A stretch of DNA of 42,549 nt from Fibrobacter succinogenes (GCA_902800815.1 CADCGB010000022.1:1-42549); one strand, 5' to 3'; positions 26,145 through 34,586 are shown, counted from the stretch's first letter. The notes: a model not told the origin generated them from the sequence alone. Numbers and translations: made by a program.

Positions 26145-27101
26145 ATGAATCTGACCCGCTTTACCCTCCTTGCTACCTCCTGCGCCGCCCTGCTTGCCTG
26201 CGGCGGGAACAAGAATGCTGCCCCCGCGACGGACCCGACTCCGGCCCCCGCTCCCGCGGCTGCCCCCGCCCCCGAAACGAAGATTGTCCTCGACAGCACG
26301 GTCGACCGCTACAGCTACGCCCTGGGTATGGACCTCGGCAAGGCGATTGCGAACATAAATGTTCCTCTCCGTCTCGACGTGATTATCGCCGCCATCAAGG
26401 ACGAGGTGGACACGACCCGCAAGGTGCTCATGACGGATTCCGCATCCGAACAGGCGCTCCAGGGCCTGTTGCTCCAGATGCAGAAGCAGAAGGAGGCCGA
26501 TGCGAAGGCTGCCGCCCAGAAGGCTCTCGATGAGCAGGCACAGTTCCTGGCGAAGAATGTGCTGGATTCCACGGTCAAGGTGACCACGAAGGGTGTGCAG
26601 TACAAGGTGGTCAAGGAAGGTACCGGCATTACCCCCAAGGTGAGCGACAAGGTGCAGGTCCACTACATTGGCGCCCTTCTGGACGGTACGGAATTTGACA
26701 ACAGCGTGAAGCGTGGCGAACCGCTCGAGTTCCCGGTGAATGCCGTGATCGAGGGCTGGCAGGACCTGCTCCAGGTGATGAAGGAAGGCATGAAGGTGAA
26801 GGCCTGGATCCCGAGCGCCCTTGCGTATGGCGAGGCGGGCGTTCCGCCGATGATCCCCGCGAATGCCCTCCTCGTGTTCGATGTGGAACTCTTGAAGGTG
26901 TATGCCGAGACCCCGGCCGTGGATAGTGCTGCCGTGGCGCCGGCCGATACGGCTGCGGCTAAGGCTGCAGAACCTGCGAAGGTCGAGGCTAAGGATGCCG
27001 CTCCCGCTGCGGAACCTGCTGCCGAGAAGCCGGCCGAGCCTGTCAAGGATGCCAAAAAGCCTGCCGCGAAGGGTGCAAAGAAGCCCGCTGCGAAGAAGTA
27101 A
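26145..27101 (+). CDS. FKBP-type peptidyl-prolyl isomerase lipoprotein with a Lys/Ala/Pro-rich tail
   Basis: 318 residues. The ATG at 26145 has GGAAAGGAA upstream and starts a lipoprotein signal (LLAC, Cys19). A Pro/Ala linker follows to about 46, then an FKBP_N dimerisation domain of about 48-140 (YSYALGMDLGKAI; long helix). The FKBP domain is about 160-260, with VQVHYIGALLDGTEFDNS, GWQDLLQVMKEG and IPSALAYGEAG. The last 55 residues alternate Ala/Glu/Pro blocks and end in KKPAAKGAKKPAAKK. The FkpA/Mip-like part assists protein folding outside the cytoplasm. The polycationic tail is unusual on a lipoprotein and may bind the cell wall or LPS (inference). Confidence 0.9.
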   Translation: MNLTRFTLLATSCAALLACGGNKNAAPATDPTPAPAPAAAPAPETKIVLDSTVDRYSYALGMDLGKAIANINVPLRLDVIIAAIKDEVDTTRKVLMTDSASEQALQGLLLQMQKQKEADAKAAAQKALDEQAQFLAKNVLDSTVKVTTKGVQYKVVKEGTGITPKVSDKVQVHYIGALLDGTEFDNSVKRGEPLEFPVNAVIEGWQDLLQVMKEGMKVKAWIPSALAYGEAGVPPMIPANALLVFDVELLKVYAETPAVDSAAVAPADTAAAKAAEPAKVEAKDAAPAAEPAAEKPAEPVKDAKKPAAKGAKKPAAKK

Positions 27102-27141
27102 CGCGAAATTGCAGGCCTGAAAAGGCTAAAATTTGTGAACG

Positions 27142-27168
27142 CGGCCCTTGACGGGGCCGTGTTTTTTT
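27142..27168 (+). terminator. terminator of the FKBP gene
   Basis: CGGCCC (27142-27147) pairs with GGGCCG (27154-27159), followed by TGTTTTTTT. The T run leads directly into the start region of the next gene, so the two are separate transcripts. Confidence 0.8.
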
Positions 27169-27180
27169 ATGTTTATGGCC

Positions 27181-28539
27181 ATGAATAACACTGCGTCCGA
27201 TTTCTATTCCCAGCACTTCGAAGTTGCCGGATTCATCCGGGAAGTGTTCGGCTATATGGACCGGTTCAAGGGCCAGCTGTTCGTGTTGAAGATTGACGAC
27301 GGCCTGATGGACCATCCGCTGTTCCCCGTGCTCATGCGGGATATCGCCCTGTTGCACAAGGCGGGTATCCGCATCATTATCGTGCCGGGTACGCGAAATA
27401 GCATCGACGCGCAGTTGAAGGCCTGGGAACTCGAGACCAAGTTCGAGGGCGGTGTGCGCCTTACGAGCGAGGAGGCCCTGCCGCATATCGAGCAGGCTTC
27501 CCTGGGTGTTGCCCAGCGCATCATGAGCCACCTCACGGCGAGCGGCCTCAGCGGTATCCAGGGCAACTGGGTACTGGCCCGGAGCCTTGGCGTGATTGGC
27601 GGTGTCGACTACATGCGCACCGGCAAGATCGAGCGTATCCAGAGGGATATCCTCGAGCAGCTTTTGAACGAGAAGTTTGTGCCTATTATTCCGCCGATTG
27701 GTTGGAACAAGTTGGGGCATGCGTACAATATCAGTTCCACGGAACTCGCGACCGAAATCTGCAAGTACATGCAGGTCGGCAAGCTGTTCTTTATCGGTAA
27801 CGAGAACGGCATCAAGCTCGAAGGGCTTGTGACCGGCAAGAACACGAAGTACCTGGAGCCGACGGATTCGGGCGTGATTTCGGCATTGGACGTTGACCAG
27901 GCGAAGGAACTCCTGGAACTCAATTCCGACCAGCTCGACTTTGCGCAGATGGATTACCTGATGAACGCCATCCGGGCATGCGAGGCGGGTGCGAACCGTG
28001 TTCACTTGCTGAGCGGTGAATTCCAGGGTAGCGTGCTGCAAGAAGTATTCAGTGCTCGGGGCGACGGAACCATGGTGTATGCGAACCAGTACTCGAGTAT
28101 CCGGCCCGCGAACATCGAAGATATTCCAGATATTCTCCGGATCATGCAGGACTACATCGCGAAGGGCTACCTGGTGCCGCGTACGCAGGAAAGCATTTCC
28201 GAAAAACTCAAGGACTACGTGGTGTACAGCATCGACAACAGCATTCACGGTTGCGGTGCGTTGCATGAATTTGAGGACGGAATGGCCGAAGTCGCTGGCA
28301 TCGCGGTGGGCGCGAACTACCGCAAGTCGGGCATCGGCGATGCCATCGTGCGGCACCTCATTTCTGTCGGTCGCATGAAGGGATACAAAAAACTCTTCCT
28401 GCTTACCACGCAGGCGCTCGACTGGTTCTACCACTTCGGATTCGAGGATGGTACGGTCGAGGATTTGCCGAAGAGCAAGCGCGACCACTACAACCAGAAG
28501 CGGAAATCCCGTATCCTGATTATGCCGCTGGATAAGTAG
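27181..28539 (+). CDS. argA: ArgA-type N-acetylglutamate synthase (amino-acid kinase fold fused to GNAT)
   Basis: 452 residues. It would make N-acetylglutamate from glutamate and acetyl-CoA, the first step of arginine synthesis. An amino-acid-kinase-fold domain (about 1-290, with IVPGTRNSIDAQL, GGVDYMRTGKIERIQ and PIIPPIGWN) carries the allosteric region of ArgA enzymes. The GNAT domain (about 300-450) has VAGIAVGANYRKSGIGDAIV as acetyl-CoA binding site. Both domains align with E. coli ArgA end to end. In-frame starts also exist at 27169 and 27175. I prefer 27181 because homology begins just after it and TATGTTTA (27168-27175) lies 5 nt upstream as a putative leaderless promoter. Confidence 0.9.
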   Translation: MNNTASDFYSQHFEVAGFIREVFGYMDRFKGQLFVLKIDDGLMDHPLFPVLMRDIALLHKAGIRIIIVPGTRNSIDAQLKAWELETKFEGGVRLTSEEALPHIEQASLGVAQRIMSHLTASGLSGIQGNWVLARSLGVIGGVDYMRTGKIERIQRDILEQLLNEKFVPIIPPIGWNKLGHAYNISSTELATEICKYMQVGKLFFIGNENGIKLEGLVTGKNTKYLEPTDSGVISALDVDQAKELLELNSDQLDFAQMDYLMNAIRACEAGANRVHLLSGEFQGSVLQEVFSARGDGTMVYANQYSSIRPANIEDIPDILRIMQDYIAKGYLVPRTQESISEKLKDYVVYSIDNSIHGCGALHEFEDGMAEVAGIAVGANYRKSGIGDAIVRHLISVGRMKGYKKLFLLTTQALDWFYHFGFEDGTVEDLPKSKRDHYNQKRKSRILIMPLDK

Positions 28540-28544
28540 GAAGT

Positions 28545-28588
28545 GTCATCCTGAGCGAGATGCCGCGAGGCATCGAGTCGAAGGATCC
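28545..28588. repeat. REP-like intergenic element, GTCATCCTGAGCGA class
   Basis: The element starts GTCATCCTGAGCGA and ends TCGAAGGATCC, wording seen in dispersed intergenic repeats of many bacteria. Inside it GATGCC-GCGA-GGCATC (28559-28574) is a 6-bp stem capped by a GNRA tetraloop. It fills the gap between argA and the nitroreductase gene. Confidence 0.6.
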
Positions 28589-28603
28589 AGTTGAAGGTTT
28601 ATC

Positions 28604-29194
28604 ATGAACACACTTGAAGCAATACGTACGCGTCGCAGTACCCGCAAGTTCAAGGCACAGCCTGTCGAACACGAGAAGTTGAAGCAGATTGTCGAGGCGG
28701 GCCAGTTCGGGCCTACCGGCGGCAACGCGCAGACTAATCACTTCTTCGTGATTTCGGATGCTGCGGTGATTGCAAAGCTCAAGGAGTTGGTGCAGTCCGC
28801 CTTTGCCGCGATGGAACTCCGCGAAGACCTGTACAAGAGTCTCAAGAATTCCATCACGCTTTCGCGCAAGGGGAACTACTCGTTCTGCTATACGGCGCCC
28901 GTGCTGATTGTGGTCGCGAACAAGAAGGAATACGGCAACAACATGGCTGATGTCGCCTGCGCCGTGGAGAACATGATGCTTGCGGCGAACGAGCTCAACC
29001 TGGGCAGTTGCTACATCAACCAGCTCAAGTGGCTGAACGAAGACCCGACGCTACTCGAATACTTGCGCGGACTTGGTTTGCGCGAGGACGAGCGCGTGTA
29101 CGCCTCCGTTGCCATCGGCTACGCCGATACGGAGAGTGGCCTCCCGAACCGGAACGTCACCGAACGCACCGGCAACGAAGTCGTGTTTGTGTAA
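28604..29194 (+). CDS. nitroreductase-family FMN oxidoreductase
   Basis: 196 residues. N-terminal FMN-phosphate motif RTRRSTRKFK at 8-17, then FGPTGGNAQTNHFFVI near 35-50, and the C-terminal FMN-binding block SVAIGYADTE. The central part NMADVACAVENMMLAANELNLGSC is the conserved helix with dimer contacts. It fits small NAD(P)H-dependent nitro/enone reductases; the physiological substrate is not predictable. GAAGG precedes the ATG. It converges on the acetyltransferase gene with an 11-bp gap. Confidence 0.9.
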   Translation: MNTLEAIRTRRSTRKFKAQPVEHEKLKQIVEAGQFGPTGGNAQTNHFFVISDAAVIAKLKELVQSAFAAMELREDLYKSLKNSITLSRKGNYSFCYTAPVLIVVANKKEYGNNMADVACAVENMMLAANELNLGSCYINQLKWLNEDPTLLEYLRGLGLREDERVYASVAIGYADTESGLPNRNVTERTGNEVVFV

Positions 29195-29205
29195 TTTTTA
29201 CTGGG

Positions 29206-29850
29206 TTATTTCCCGAGCATCTCCTTAACTTTCTTCTTGACTTCTGTCAAGTCGCTGCTCGTGAGTACCGGGATGAGCGCGTTTATTTCTTCGATGGGCT
29301 TGTCCCACCAGCGCCATTCGAGCATCAGGTTCGTAAGTTCCTCGTCAAAGCGCTTGCGGATAAACTGCGCCGGGTTCCCTGCGACAATCGTGTAGGGCTC
29401 CACGTCACTGCCCACGACGCTGCTTGCGCCGATAATCGCTCCGTCACCGATATGCACTCCGGGGAGTATCGTCGCGTTCTGGCCAATCCATACGTCGTTC
29501 CCGATAATCGTGTCGCCCTTGAGCGGCATGTCCGCAGGGGCGGGCGCCTTCATGTTCCAGCCTGCAAGCGTGTAGAACGGGAAGGTCGATACCGCGTTCA
29601 TCTGGTGGTTCGCGCCGTTCATCACGAACTCCACGCCTGCAGCAATCTGGCAGAACTTCCCGATGATGAGTTTGTCGCCGAGAAAGTCGTAATGGTGCGT
29701 CACATGGCTTTCGAATTCCGAGTCAGCGTAGGTAAAATCCCCGACGATGATGTTCGGATTCTTGATAGTCGGCTTCACGTAGATTTCCTTGTCGTAGCCC
29801 GCAATCGGGTGGATTGTATTCGGGTCGGGAATGTTTTGCGGTGTTGTCAT
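29206..29850 (-). CDS. Vat/CatB-type xenobiotic O-acetyltransferase (left-handed beta-helix)
   Basis: 214 residues. Hexapeptide-repeat acyltransferase: IIGNDVWIGQNATILPGV and IGDGAIIGASSVV are the beta-helix coils. The family-specific loop FVMNGANHQMNAVSTFPF contains the catalytic His region of streptogramin A (Vat) and CatB acetyltransferases. The C-terminus (NPAQFIRKRF, WRWWDKPIEEI) also fits this group. The ATG at 29850 is preferred over upstream starts because homology begins there and TATTTTGG (29855-29862) ends 4 nt before it. Chromosomal members often have unknown natural substrates, so resistance is possible but not shown. Confidence 0.88.
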   Translation of the reverse strand: MTTPQNIPDPNTIHPIAGYDKEIYVKPTIKNPNIIVGDFTYADSEFESHVTHHYDFLGDKLIIGKFCQIAAGVEFVMNGANHQMNAVSTFPFYTLAGWNMKAPAPADMPLKGDTIIGNDVWIGQNATILPGVHIGDGAIIGASSVVGSDVEPYTIVAGNPAQFIRKRFDEELTNLMLEWRWWDKPIEEINALIPVLTSSDLTEVKKKVKEMLGK

Positions 29851-29963
29851 GATTCCAAAATACATTATTTGTGTACAAGATTGACATCTTGTCAACGGAA
29901 AAAATGCCGGATGGTCGCCCGCGGGCCGTTAATCCATATATATTTCAAGTGTTGTTTGAAGTG

Positions 29964-29981
29964 AAGGCGTCTTTACGCCTT
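29964..29981 (+). promoter_or_regulatory. 5' UTR hairpin of the cellulase mRNA
   Basis: AAGGCGT (29964-29970) and ACGCCTT (29975-29981) form a perfect 7-bp stem with a CTTT loop, directly followed by the ribosome site AAAGGGA (29982-29988). A TATATTTC box at 29938-29945 would start the mRNA about 10-15 nt before the hairpin, so the stem would cap the 5' end. Confidence 0.5.
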
Positions 29982-29992
29982 AAAGGGATGTT

Positions 29993-31483
29993 ATGCTTAA
30001 AAGCAGACTCAGGACTGCGGCGCTGGCCGCTTCCTTCTCCGTGGCGTCGCTTGCTGTGCTCGCGAATGCCGAAACGCTCCCGACTGCGGGCGAAATGTTC
30101 AACAAGATGGGTTTCGGGATAAACATCGGCAACACGATGGAAGTTCCGGGCAACCCGACAGGCTGGGGCAACAAGTTCCCGACAGAGGCTTACATCGATT
30201 CGGTGAAGGCGACGGGGTTCAGCACCATCCGCATTCCCTGCGCTTGGGACAGCCACGCTAAGGACGGCGTCATCAACGAAAGCTGGATGGACTCGGTGCA
30301 GACGGTGGTGGACATGTGCATGCGCGCTGGCCTCGTGACGGTCCTGAACATCCACTGGGATGGCGGCTGGCTCGAGGAGAATCTGAAGGACGAAAAAAAG
30401 AACGAGGTGAACGCGAAGCAGAAATCCTACTGGACGCAGATTGCGACGCGTTTCAAGGACTATAACGAGAACCTGCTCTTTGCGAGCGCGAACGAGCCCG
30501 CGACAACCGATGATAACTACAAGCATGAGACGGAAATCCTGATGGTGTACCACCAGACGTTCGTGGATGCCGTGCGCGCAACGGGTGGCAACAACGCGAG
30601 TCGCACGCTTGTAATCCAGGGGCCTTCCACAAGTATCGACCGCACGACCGAGGTGATGCCGGTATCAAAGCTCCCGAAGGACGTGATTGAAAACCGCCTG
30701 ATGGTCGAGGTGCATTTTTATGACCCGTACACCTACACACTCTTGAACGATATTGTTGACTGGGGCGCGCAAGTTTATCCGCAATACTACTGGGGCGACG
30801 ACCTCGCGACTGGTGCAGACATCGTGCACAATTGCGGTTACAACGCCTGGGCGGGCGCCATGGGCGACAAGTGCACCAGCGCGCAGATTCAGGACCAGTT
30901 CGGCAAGATGAAGACGAACTTTGTGGACAAGGGCGTGCCCGTGATTATCGGGGAGTTCGGCGCGAACGACCGCGTGGGCGTGCTGACGGGCGACAACTAC
31001 GCGAAGCACCGCAAGGGCCGCCTTGCCTATTACGACGCCGTGATGAAGCTCGCGAAACAGAACAAGGTGGTGCCCATCGCCTGGGATACGGGCCACGAGG
31101 GCGAAAACAACATGACCATTATCCGCAGGCAGTCCGCGCCGGACGGCTCCGTGTTCGACATGGACGTGCTGAAGATTATGCGCAGTGCCTACGGGCTCGG
31201 CGACTACGTGAACAGCGGCATCACGCATGTGGAAAATTTCAAGGTCGGCGGCGAAACGACGGGAATCGTGAACGGCGCGCAGTTGGGTGAGGGCTTGGCG
31301 CGCGTGACCTCCGGGATTGTGCGCGTGGGCAACCGCCTGGAATCTGCGGGCGAAATCAAGCTGTTCAACCTGAACGGAACGCTTGTCCGCACCGCGATAA
31401 ACGGCATGTCGCTCGAAAACGTTCCGCACGGTATATATATTGCCAAGGGCGCTGGCGCCTTGGTGAGGGTCGATATCCGGTAA
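29993..31483 (+). CDS. secreted GH5 endoglucanase with C-terminal sorting-like tail
   Basis: 496 residues. Signal peptide to about ANA-E (26-27). The GH5 catalytic domain is about 30-405: GINIGNTME near 42-50, IRIPCAW at 79-85, HWDGGW at 121-126, acid/base Glu168 in [13 protein letters not shown] at 241-248 and nucleophile Glu321 in IGEFGAND. All catalytic residues are present. Residues 410-496 form a beta-rich module ending [18 protein letters not shown], then [10 protein letters not shown] and VRVDIR, resembling C-terminal sorting/anchor domains of Fibrobacter and type IX cargo proteins. It should cleave internal beta-1,4-glucan bonds outside the cell; the GH5 subfamily is not certain. AAAGGGA lies 4 nt before the ATG. 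Confidence 0.9.
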   Translation: MLKSRLRTAALAASFSVASLAVLANAETLPTAGEMFNKMGFGINIGNTMEVPGNPTGWGNKFPTEAYIDSVKATGFSTIRIPCAWDSHAKDGVINESWMDSVQTVVDMCMRAGLVTVLNIHWDGGWLEENLKDEKKNEVNAKQKSYWTQIATRFKDYNENLLFASANEPATTDDNYKHETEILMVYHQTFVDAVRATGGNNASRTLVIQGPSTSIDRTTEVMPVSKLPKDVIENRLMVEVHFYDPYTYTLLNDIVDWGAQVYPQYYWGDDLATGADIVHNCGYNAWAGAMGDKCTSAQIQDQFGKMKTNFVDKGVPVIIGEFGANDRVGVLTGDNYAKHRKGRLAYYDAVMKLAKQNKVVPIAWDTGHEGENNMTIIRRQSAPDGSVFDMDVLKIMRSAYGLGDYVNSGITHVENFKVGGETTGIVNGAQLGEGLARVTSGIVRVGNRLESAGEIKLFNLNGTLVRTAINGMSLENVPHGIYIAKGAGALVRVDIR

Positions 31484-31502
31484 TTTTTCTATCTTTGCCC
31501 GC

Positions 31503-32069
31503 ATGAACTTGAAGATGATGGAAGACGGCTTCCGGATGATTCTCACCGGCATGGGCGAGAATCCGAACCGCGAAGGATTGCTCGATACGCCGAAGCGTGT
31601 CGCGAAGATGTATGCAGAACTCATGACCGGCCTTTCGGGCGAGATGCGTGCCGAAGACATTCTCAAGACGCGTTTCCATGAGAAGTACGACGAGATGATT
31701 ATCGTGCCGGATATTGAGTTCGCGAGCATGTGCGAACATCATTTTCTGCCGTTTACGGGCAAGGCGCATGTGGCCTACATTCCCGGCGACTGCGTGGTGG
31801 GCCTTTCCAAGATCCCGCGCGTCGTTGAATTCTACGCCCGCTTCCCGCAAATCCAGGAACGCATGACCCGCCAGATTGCCGAACTCATCCAGAAGGAACT
31901 GAACCCGAAGGGAGTGGCCGTAGTGCTTGAGGCGAGCCACATGTGCATGACCATGCGCGGTGTCAAGAAGCCCGGTGCCACGATGGTCACGACCCAGCTT
32001 CTCGGCAGGTTCAAGACCGACGAGAAGACCCGCGCCGAGTTCATGTCGCGCATCTACGCACCCCGCTAA
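31503..32069 (+). CDS. folE: GTP cyclohydrolase I
   Basis: 188 residues, normal length. It converts GTP to 7,8-dihydroneopterin triphosphate, the first step of folate/pterin synthesis. Zinc ligands Cys77 and His80 ([11 protein letters not shown]) and Cys148 (SHMCMTMRG) are present, as are [20 protein letters not shown] and the C-terminal RAEFMSRI. It starts 19 bp after the cellulase stop. TATCTTTG (31490-31497) ends 5 nt before the ATG and there is no Shine-Dalgarno sequence, so it probably has its own leaderless promoter and is not an operon partner of the cellulase. Confidence 0.96.
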   Translation: MNLKMMEDGFRMILTGMGENPNREGLLDTPKRVAKMYAELMTGLSGEMRAEDILKTRFHEKYDEMIIVPDIEFASMCEHHFLPFTGKAHVAYIPGDCVVGLSKIPRVVEFYARFPQIQERMTRQIAELIQKELNPKGVAVVLEASHMCMTMRGVKKPGATMVTTQLLGRFKTDEKTRAEFMSRIYAPR

Positions 32070-32091
32070 ATTGCCGTTTTTTGAGCGAATT

Positions 32092-32158
32092 ATGGACATT
32101 TTGTCCATTACGCTTGGATTTTTTATCCATAGAATCTCCCTTTTCGGGGAGATTTTTT
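32092..32158 (+). terminator. folE terminator region with three successive hairpins
   Basis: Three inverted repeats follow the folE stop: ATGGACA-ttt-TGTCCAT (32092-32108), TGGAT-ttttt-ATCCA (32115-32129) and AATCTCCC-N6-GGGAGATT (32133-32154) ending in TTTTTT. The last is a clear intrinsic terminator. The first two could be extra terminators or operators for the gene at 32218. Confidence 0.7.
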
Positions 32159-32217
32159 GCTTTTTATCAAGGTACCTTTATAAGCGGTTAAGGAGTGCAA
32201 AAACAAGGAGTAATACA

Positions 32218-33270
32218 ATGAAATCTCGATTCTTCAGGAATCTGGCGAAGGGCCTCGTGGTTGTAAGTGCCGCCCTTGCCGTTGTCAACTGCGATGAATC
32301 TACCGTTGCCGCTGCCCAGCAGCAATACGGCAATGACCCGAGCCTCCTCAGCTCCTCGGGTATGGCCGACCCCTCCCAGGAGGGTGGAGACCTCGTCTTC
32401 AATCCGACTCTCGCATCCAGCAGCTCTACCGATATTATTGGTGGTGGCGAAGTTGTCGAACCGGGTGTTGATGTGAATCCGACCAGCAGTGCTGACGTTC
32501 TTAATCCTGCATCTAGCGCAGATGTGAATCCTGCTTCCAGCGCAGATGTGGTTCCGGTTTCCAGCGCGGTTGTCGAAAATCCCGCTTCCAGTTCCAGCGA
32601 GGCGGCTCCGGTCGTTTCTTCTTCCAGCGAAGAAGTGAAGCCCGCCGTTCCGAAAATTTTCCTCGCGAACGACAAGGAAGAAGAAAAGAACTATATGGAA
32701 GTCGAGTACAAGACGAATACCGGCTGGGATGGGGAAGGAATCCTCGCGTACCCCAAGCGCTTGACCGACAATCCGGACCAAAAGCATGCCGTTGTGGTAT
32801 GGGGCCCCGGTGGTGGTACAAAACCGAGTGCTTACGAAGGCATGATGGGCGGTCTTGAATCTGAACAGGCTGTCATTAAGGACAAGCGCGTGCTTACCGC
32901 GTTCCTCAACAACAGCGGAGACTGGGGTGGTGCCGGTGCGAACAAGGTCGCAACTGACCGCTCCATCGCAATTCTCTATGGCGAAGTCGGCATGGAAAAG
33001 GACAACGCTAGGAATGACTACAACAATCCGGGCGTGCGCGCTCCTGCCTGCCTTATCGAAATGACTGGCGGCCCGCGTAACAGCGAAGGTGGCTATGGTC
33101 ATGGTTCGGGGTCCTGGGACGGCATGGCTGCGACGGTCGCCTGGATGCGTTGGCACCTCGGCGGCGAAGAATGGCGCAAGGCTGACTTTGTCGGCACGAG
33201 CGGCAAGTACATTGATGGCAACATCATTGGTAAGCAGGGCAACTGGAAAACCCAGTGCAAGAACTTCTAA
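32218..33270 (+). CDS. exported protein with a Ser-rich linker and a conserved C-terminal domain
   Basis: 350 residues from the ATG at 32218, which has AAGGAGT upstream. The N-terminus looks like a lipoprotein signal (AVVNC, Cys25), though Asn at -1 is atypical. Residues 60-150 form a low-complexity linker with repeated PASSADV/PTSSADV units and Ser blocks. Residues 155-350 are a compact domain: HAVVVWGPGGGTKPSAYEGM, FLNNSGDWGGAG, GYGHGSGSWDGMAATV and FVGTSGKYIDGN. The glycine pattern and the GSWDG turn recall alpha/beta hydrolases, but no full Ser-Asp-His triad is clear, so I do not assign an activity. Ser linkers of this kind join modules in Fibrobacter cell-wall-degrading proteins. Confidence 0.75.
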   Translation: MKSRFFRNLAKGLVVVSAALAVVNCDESTVAAAQQQYGNDPSLLSSSGMADPSQEGGDLVFNPTLASSSSTDIIGGGEVVEPGVDVNPTSSADVLNPASSADVNPASSADVVPVSSAVVENPASSSSEAAPVVSSSSEEVKPAVPKIFLANDKEEEKNYMEVEYKTNTGWDGEGILAYPKRLTDNPDQKHAVVVWGPGGGTKPSAYEGMMGGLESEQAVIKDKRVLTAFLNNSGDWGGAGANKVATDRSIAILYGEVGMEKDNARNDYNNPGVRAPACLIEMTGGPRNSEGGYGHGSGSWDGMAATVAWMRWHLGGEEWRKADFVGTSGKYIDGNIIGKQGNWKTQCKNF

Positions 33271-33292
33271 GAAACTCCACACTCACTCCAGA

Positions 33293-33324
33293 CACCCTGC
33301 CCCACGGCGGGGTGCCTTTTTTTT
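33293..33324 (+). terminator. terminator of the Ser-rich exported protein gene
   Basis: A 9-bp stem (33293-33301 with 33306-33314, one G-U pair) and a CCAC loop are followed by CC and eight T. TATAAT at 33324-33329 begins in the T run, so the next gene's promoter abuts the terminator. Confidence 0.9.
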
Positions 33325-33355
33325 ATAATTATTGGTGAAAGAAAGGAGTTCTCGT

Positions 33356-34585
33356 ATGAACGCTGCTATACTTACTAACGAGTTTCCGCCGGAAATTTAT
33401 GGCGGTGCGGGTATTCACGTCAAGTTCCTGACGCAGGAACTTTCGAAACTTTGCCATGTCGAGGCACGCTGCTTCGGTAGCCAGAATTTTGACGAGGACA
33501 ACGTCCGTGCAATCGGTTTTTCGCGCAAGCTGGCGCTGAACCCCGAAGACGACCGCTTCCAGAAGATTTTCAAGCCGCTCGATATCAACCTGCAGTGGGC
33601 TGCCACCCTCAATGGTATCGATGTGATTCATTGCCACACCTGGTACAGCCACTTTGGTGGAGTGCTGGCGAGCCGCCTTTTGCAGTGCCCGCTCATCCTC
33701 ACGACGCATTCGCTGGAACCACACCGCCCGTGGAAGGCGGAACAGCTCGGTGACGGCGGCTATGCCATGAGCTGCTGGATTGAACGTACGGCCTACGAGG
33801 CTGCCGACGGCGTGATTGCGGTGAGCCAGGGCATGAAGCGCGACGTGATGAAACTCTACGGCGTGCCCGAGGACCGCGTGAAGGTCATCTACAACGGTAT
33901 CGACCCGGACTTCTATGCACCGACGTTTAACGAGGAGATCCTCACCAAGTGGGGCGTGGACCCGAAGCGCCCCTATGTGCTGTTCGTGGGTCGCATTACG
34001 CGCCAGAAGGGCATCAGCCAGCTAATCCAGGCGATCCCGCAGATCGACAAGAATGCGCAGGTGGTGCTCTGTGCGGGTGCTCCCGACACCATCGAGCTTG
34101 CCGATGAATGTAAGTCGCTTATCGAGAAGGTCCAGGCCACCCGCGATGGCGTGGTGTGGATCCAGGAGGCGGTGCCGCATGAGGAACTGCGCGTGCTCTA
34201 CAGCCATGCGACCGTGTTTGCTACGCCCTCGCTCTACGAGCCGTTCGGGATTATCAACCTCGAGGCGATGAGCTGCGGGACTCCGGTGGTGGGTTCTGCG
34301 GTGGGCGGCATTCCCGAGATTATCGTGGACGGCGAGACCGGATTCCTGGTACCGCTCAAGCACGTTTCCGATACGGACTTCGACCCGGCCGACCCGAAGG
34401 CCTTCCAGACCGACTTTGCAAATAAATTAAACAAGATTCTGGAAGACCCGGAACTCGCGAAGAAGATGGGTGAGGTGAGCCGCAAGCGCGCTATCGACGT
34501 GTTCAGCTGGAAGACAATCGCCAAGCAGACGTACGACTTCTACCAGGAATGCATCGACCGCTACAAGAAGGAAGGGAAGCGGTAA
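33356..34585 (+). CDS. GT4 glycogen synthase / alpha-maltose-1-phosphate synthase (GlgM/GlgA actinobacterial type)
   Basis: 409 residues. The GT-B fold: N-terminal NEFPPEIYGGAGIHVKFL at about 9-26, HCHTWYSHFGG near 98, GRITRQKGISQLI near 214-226, and the GT4 EX7E motif in YEPFGIINLEAMSCGTPVVG near 297-316. The length and wording match the actinobacterial GlgA family (GlgM), which makes maltose-1-phosphate or extends glucan from ADP-glucose, not the 480-residue GT5 GlgA of E. coli. The ATG at 33356 has GAAAGGAGT at 33341-33349; TATAAT lies at 33324-33329. It fits glycogen storage, which Fibrobacter is known for. Confidence 0.88.
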   Translation: MNAAILTNEFPPEIYGGAGIHVKFLTQELSKLCHVEARCFGSQNFDEDNVRAIGFSRKLALNPEDDRFQKIFKPLDINLQWAATLNGIDVIHCHTWYSHFGGVLASRLLQCPLILTTHSLEPHRPWKAEQLGDGGYAMSCWIERTAYEAADGVIAVSQGMKRDVMKLYGVPEDRVKVIYNGIDPDFYAPTFNEEILTKWGVDPKRPYVLFVGRITRQKGISQLIQAIPQIDKNAQVVLCAGAPDTIELADECKSLIEKVQATRDGVVWIQEAVPHEELRVLYSHATVFATPSLYEPFGIINLEAMSCGTPVVGSAVGGIPEIIVDGETGFLVPLKHVSDTDFDPADPKAFQTDFANKLNKILEDPELAKKMGEVSRKRAIDVFSWKTIAKQTYDFYQECIDRYKKEGKR

Positions 34586-34586
34586 T

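Noticed and set aside
32570..32640. Ser-codon-rich repeats as a CRISPR or DNA repeat array
   Set aside because: The repetition follows codons of a Ser/Ala/Pro linker inside the coding frame and has no spacer structure.
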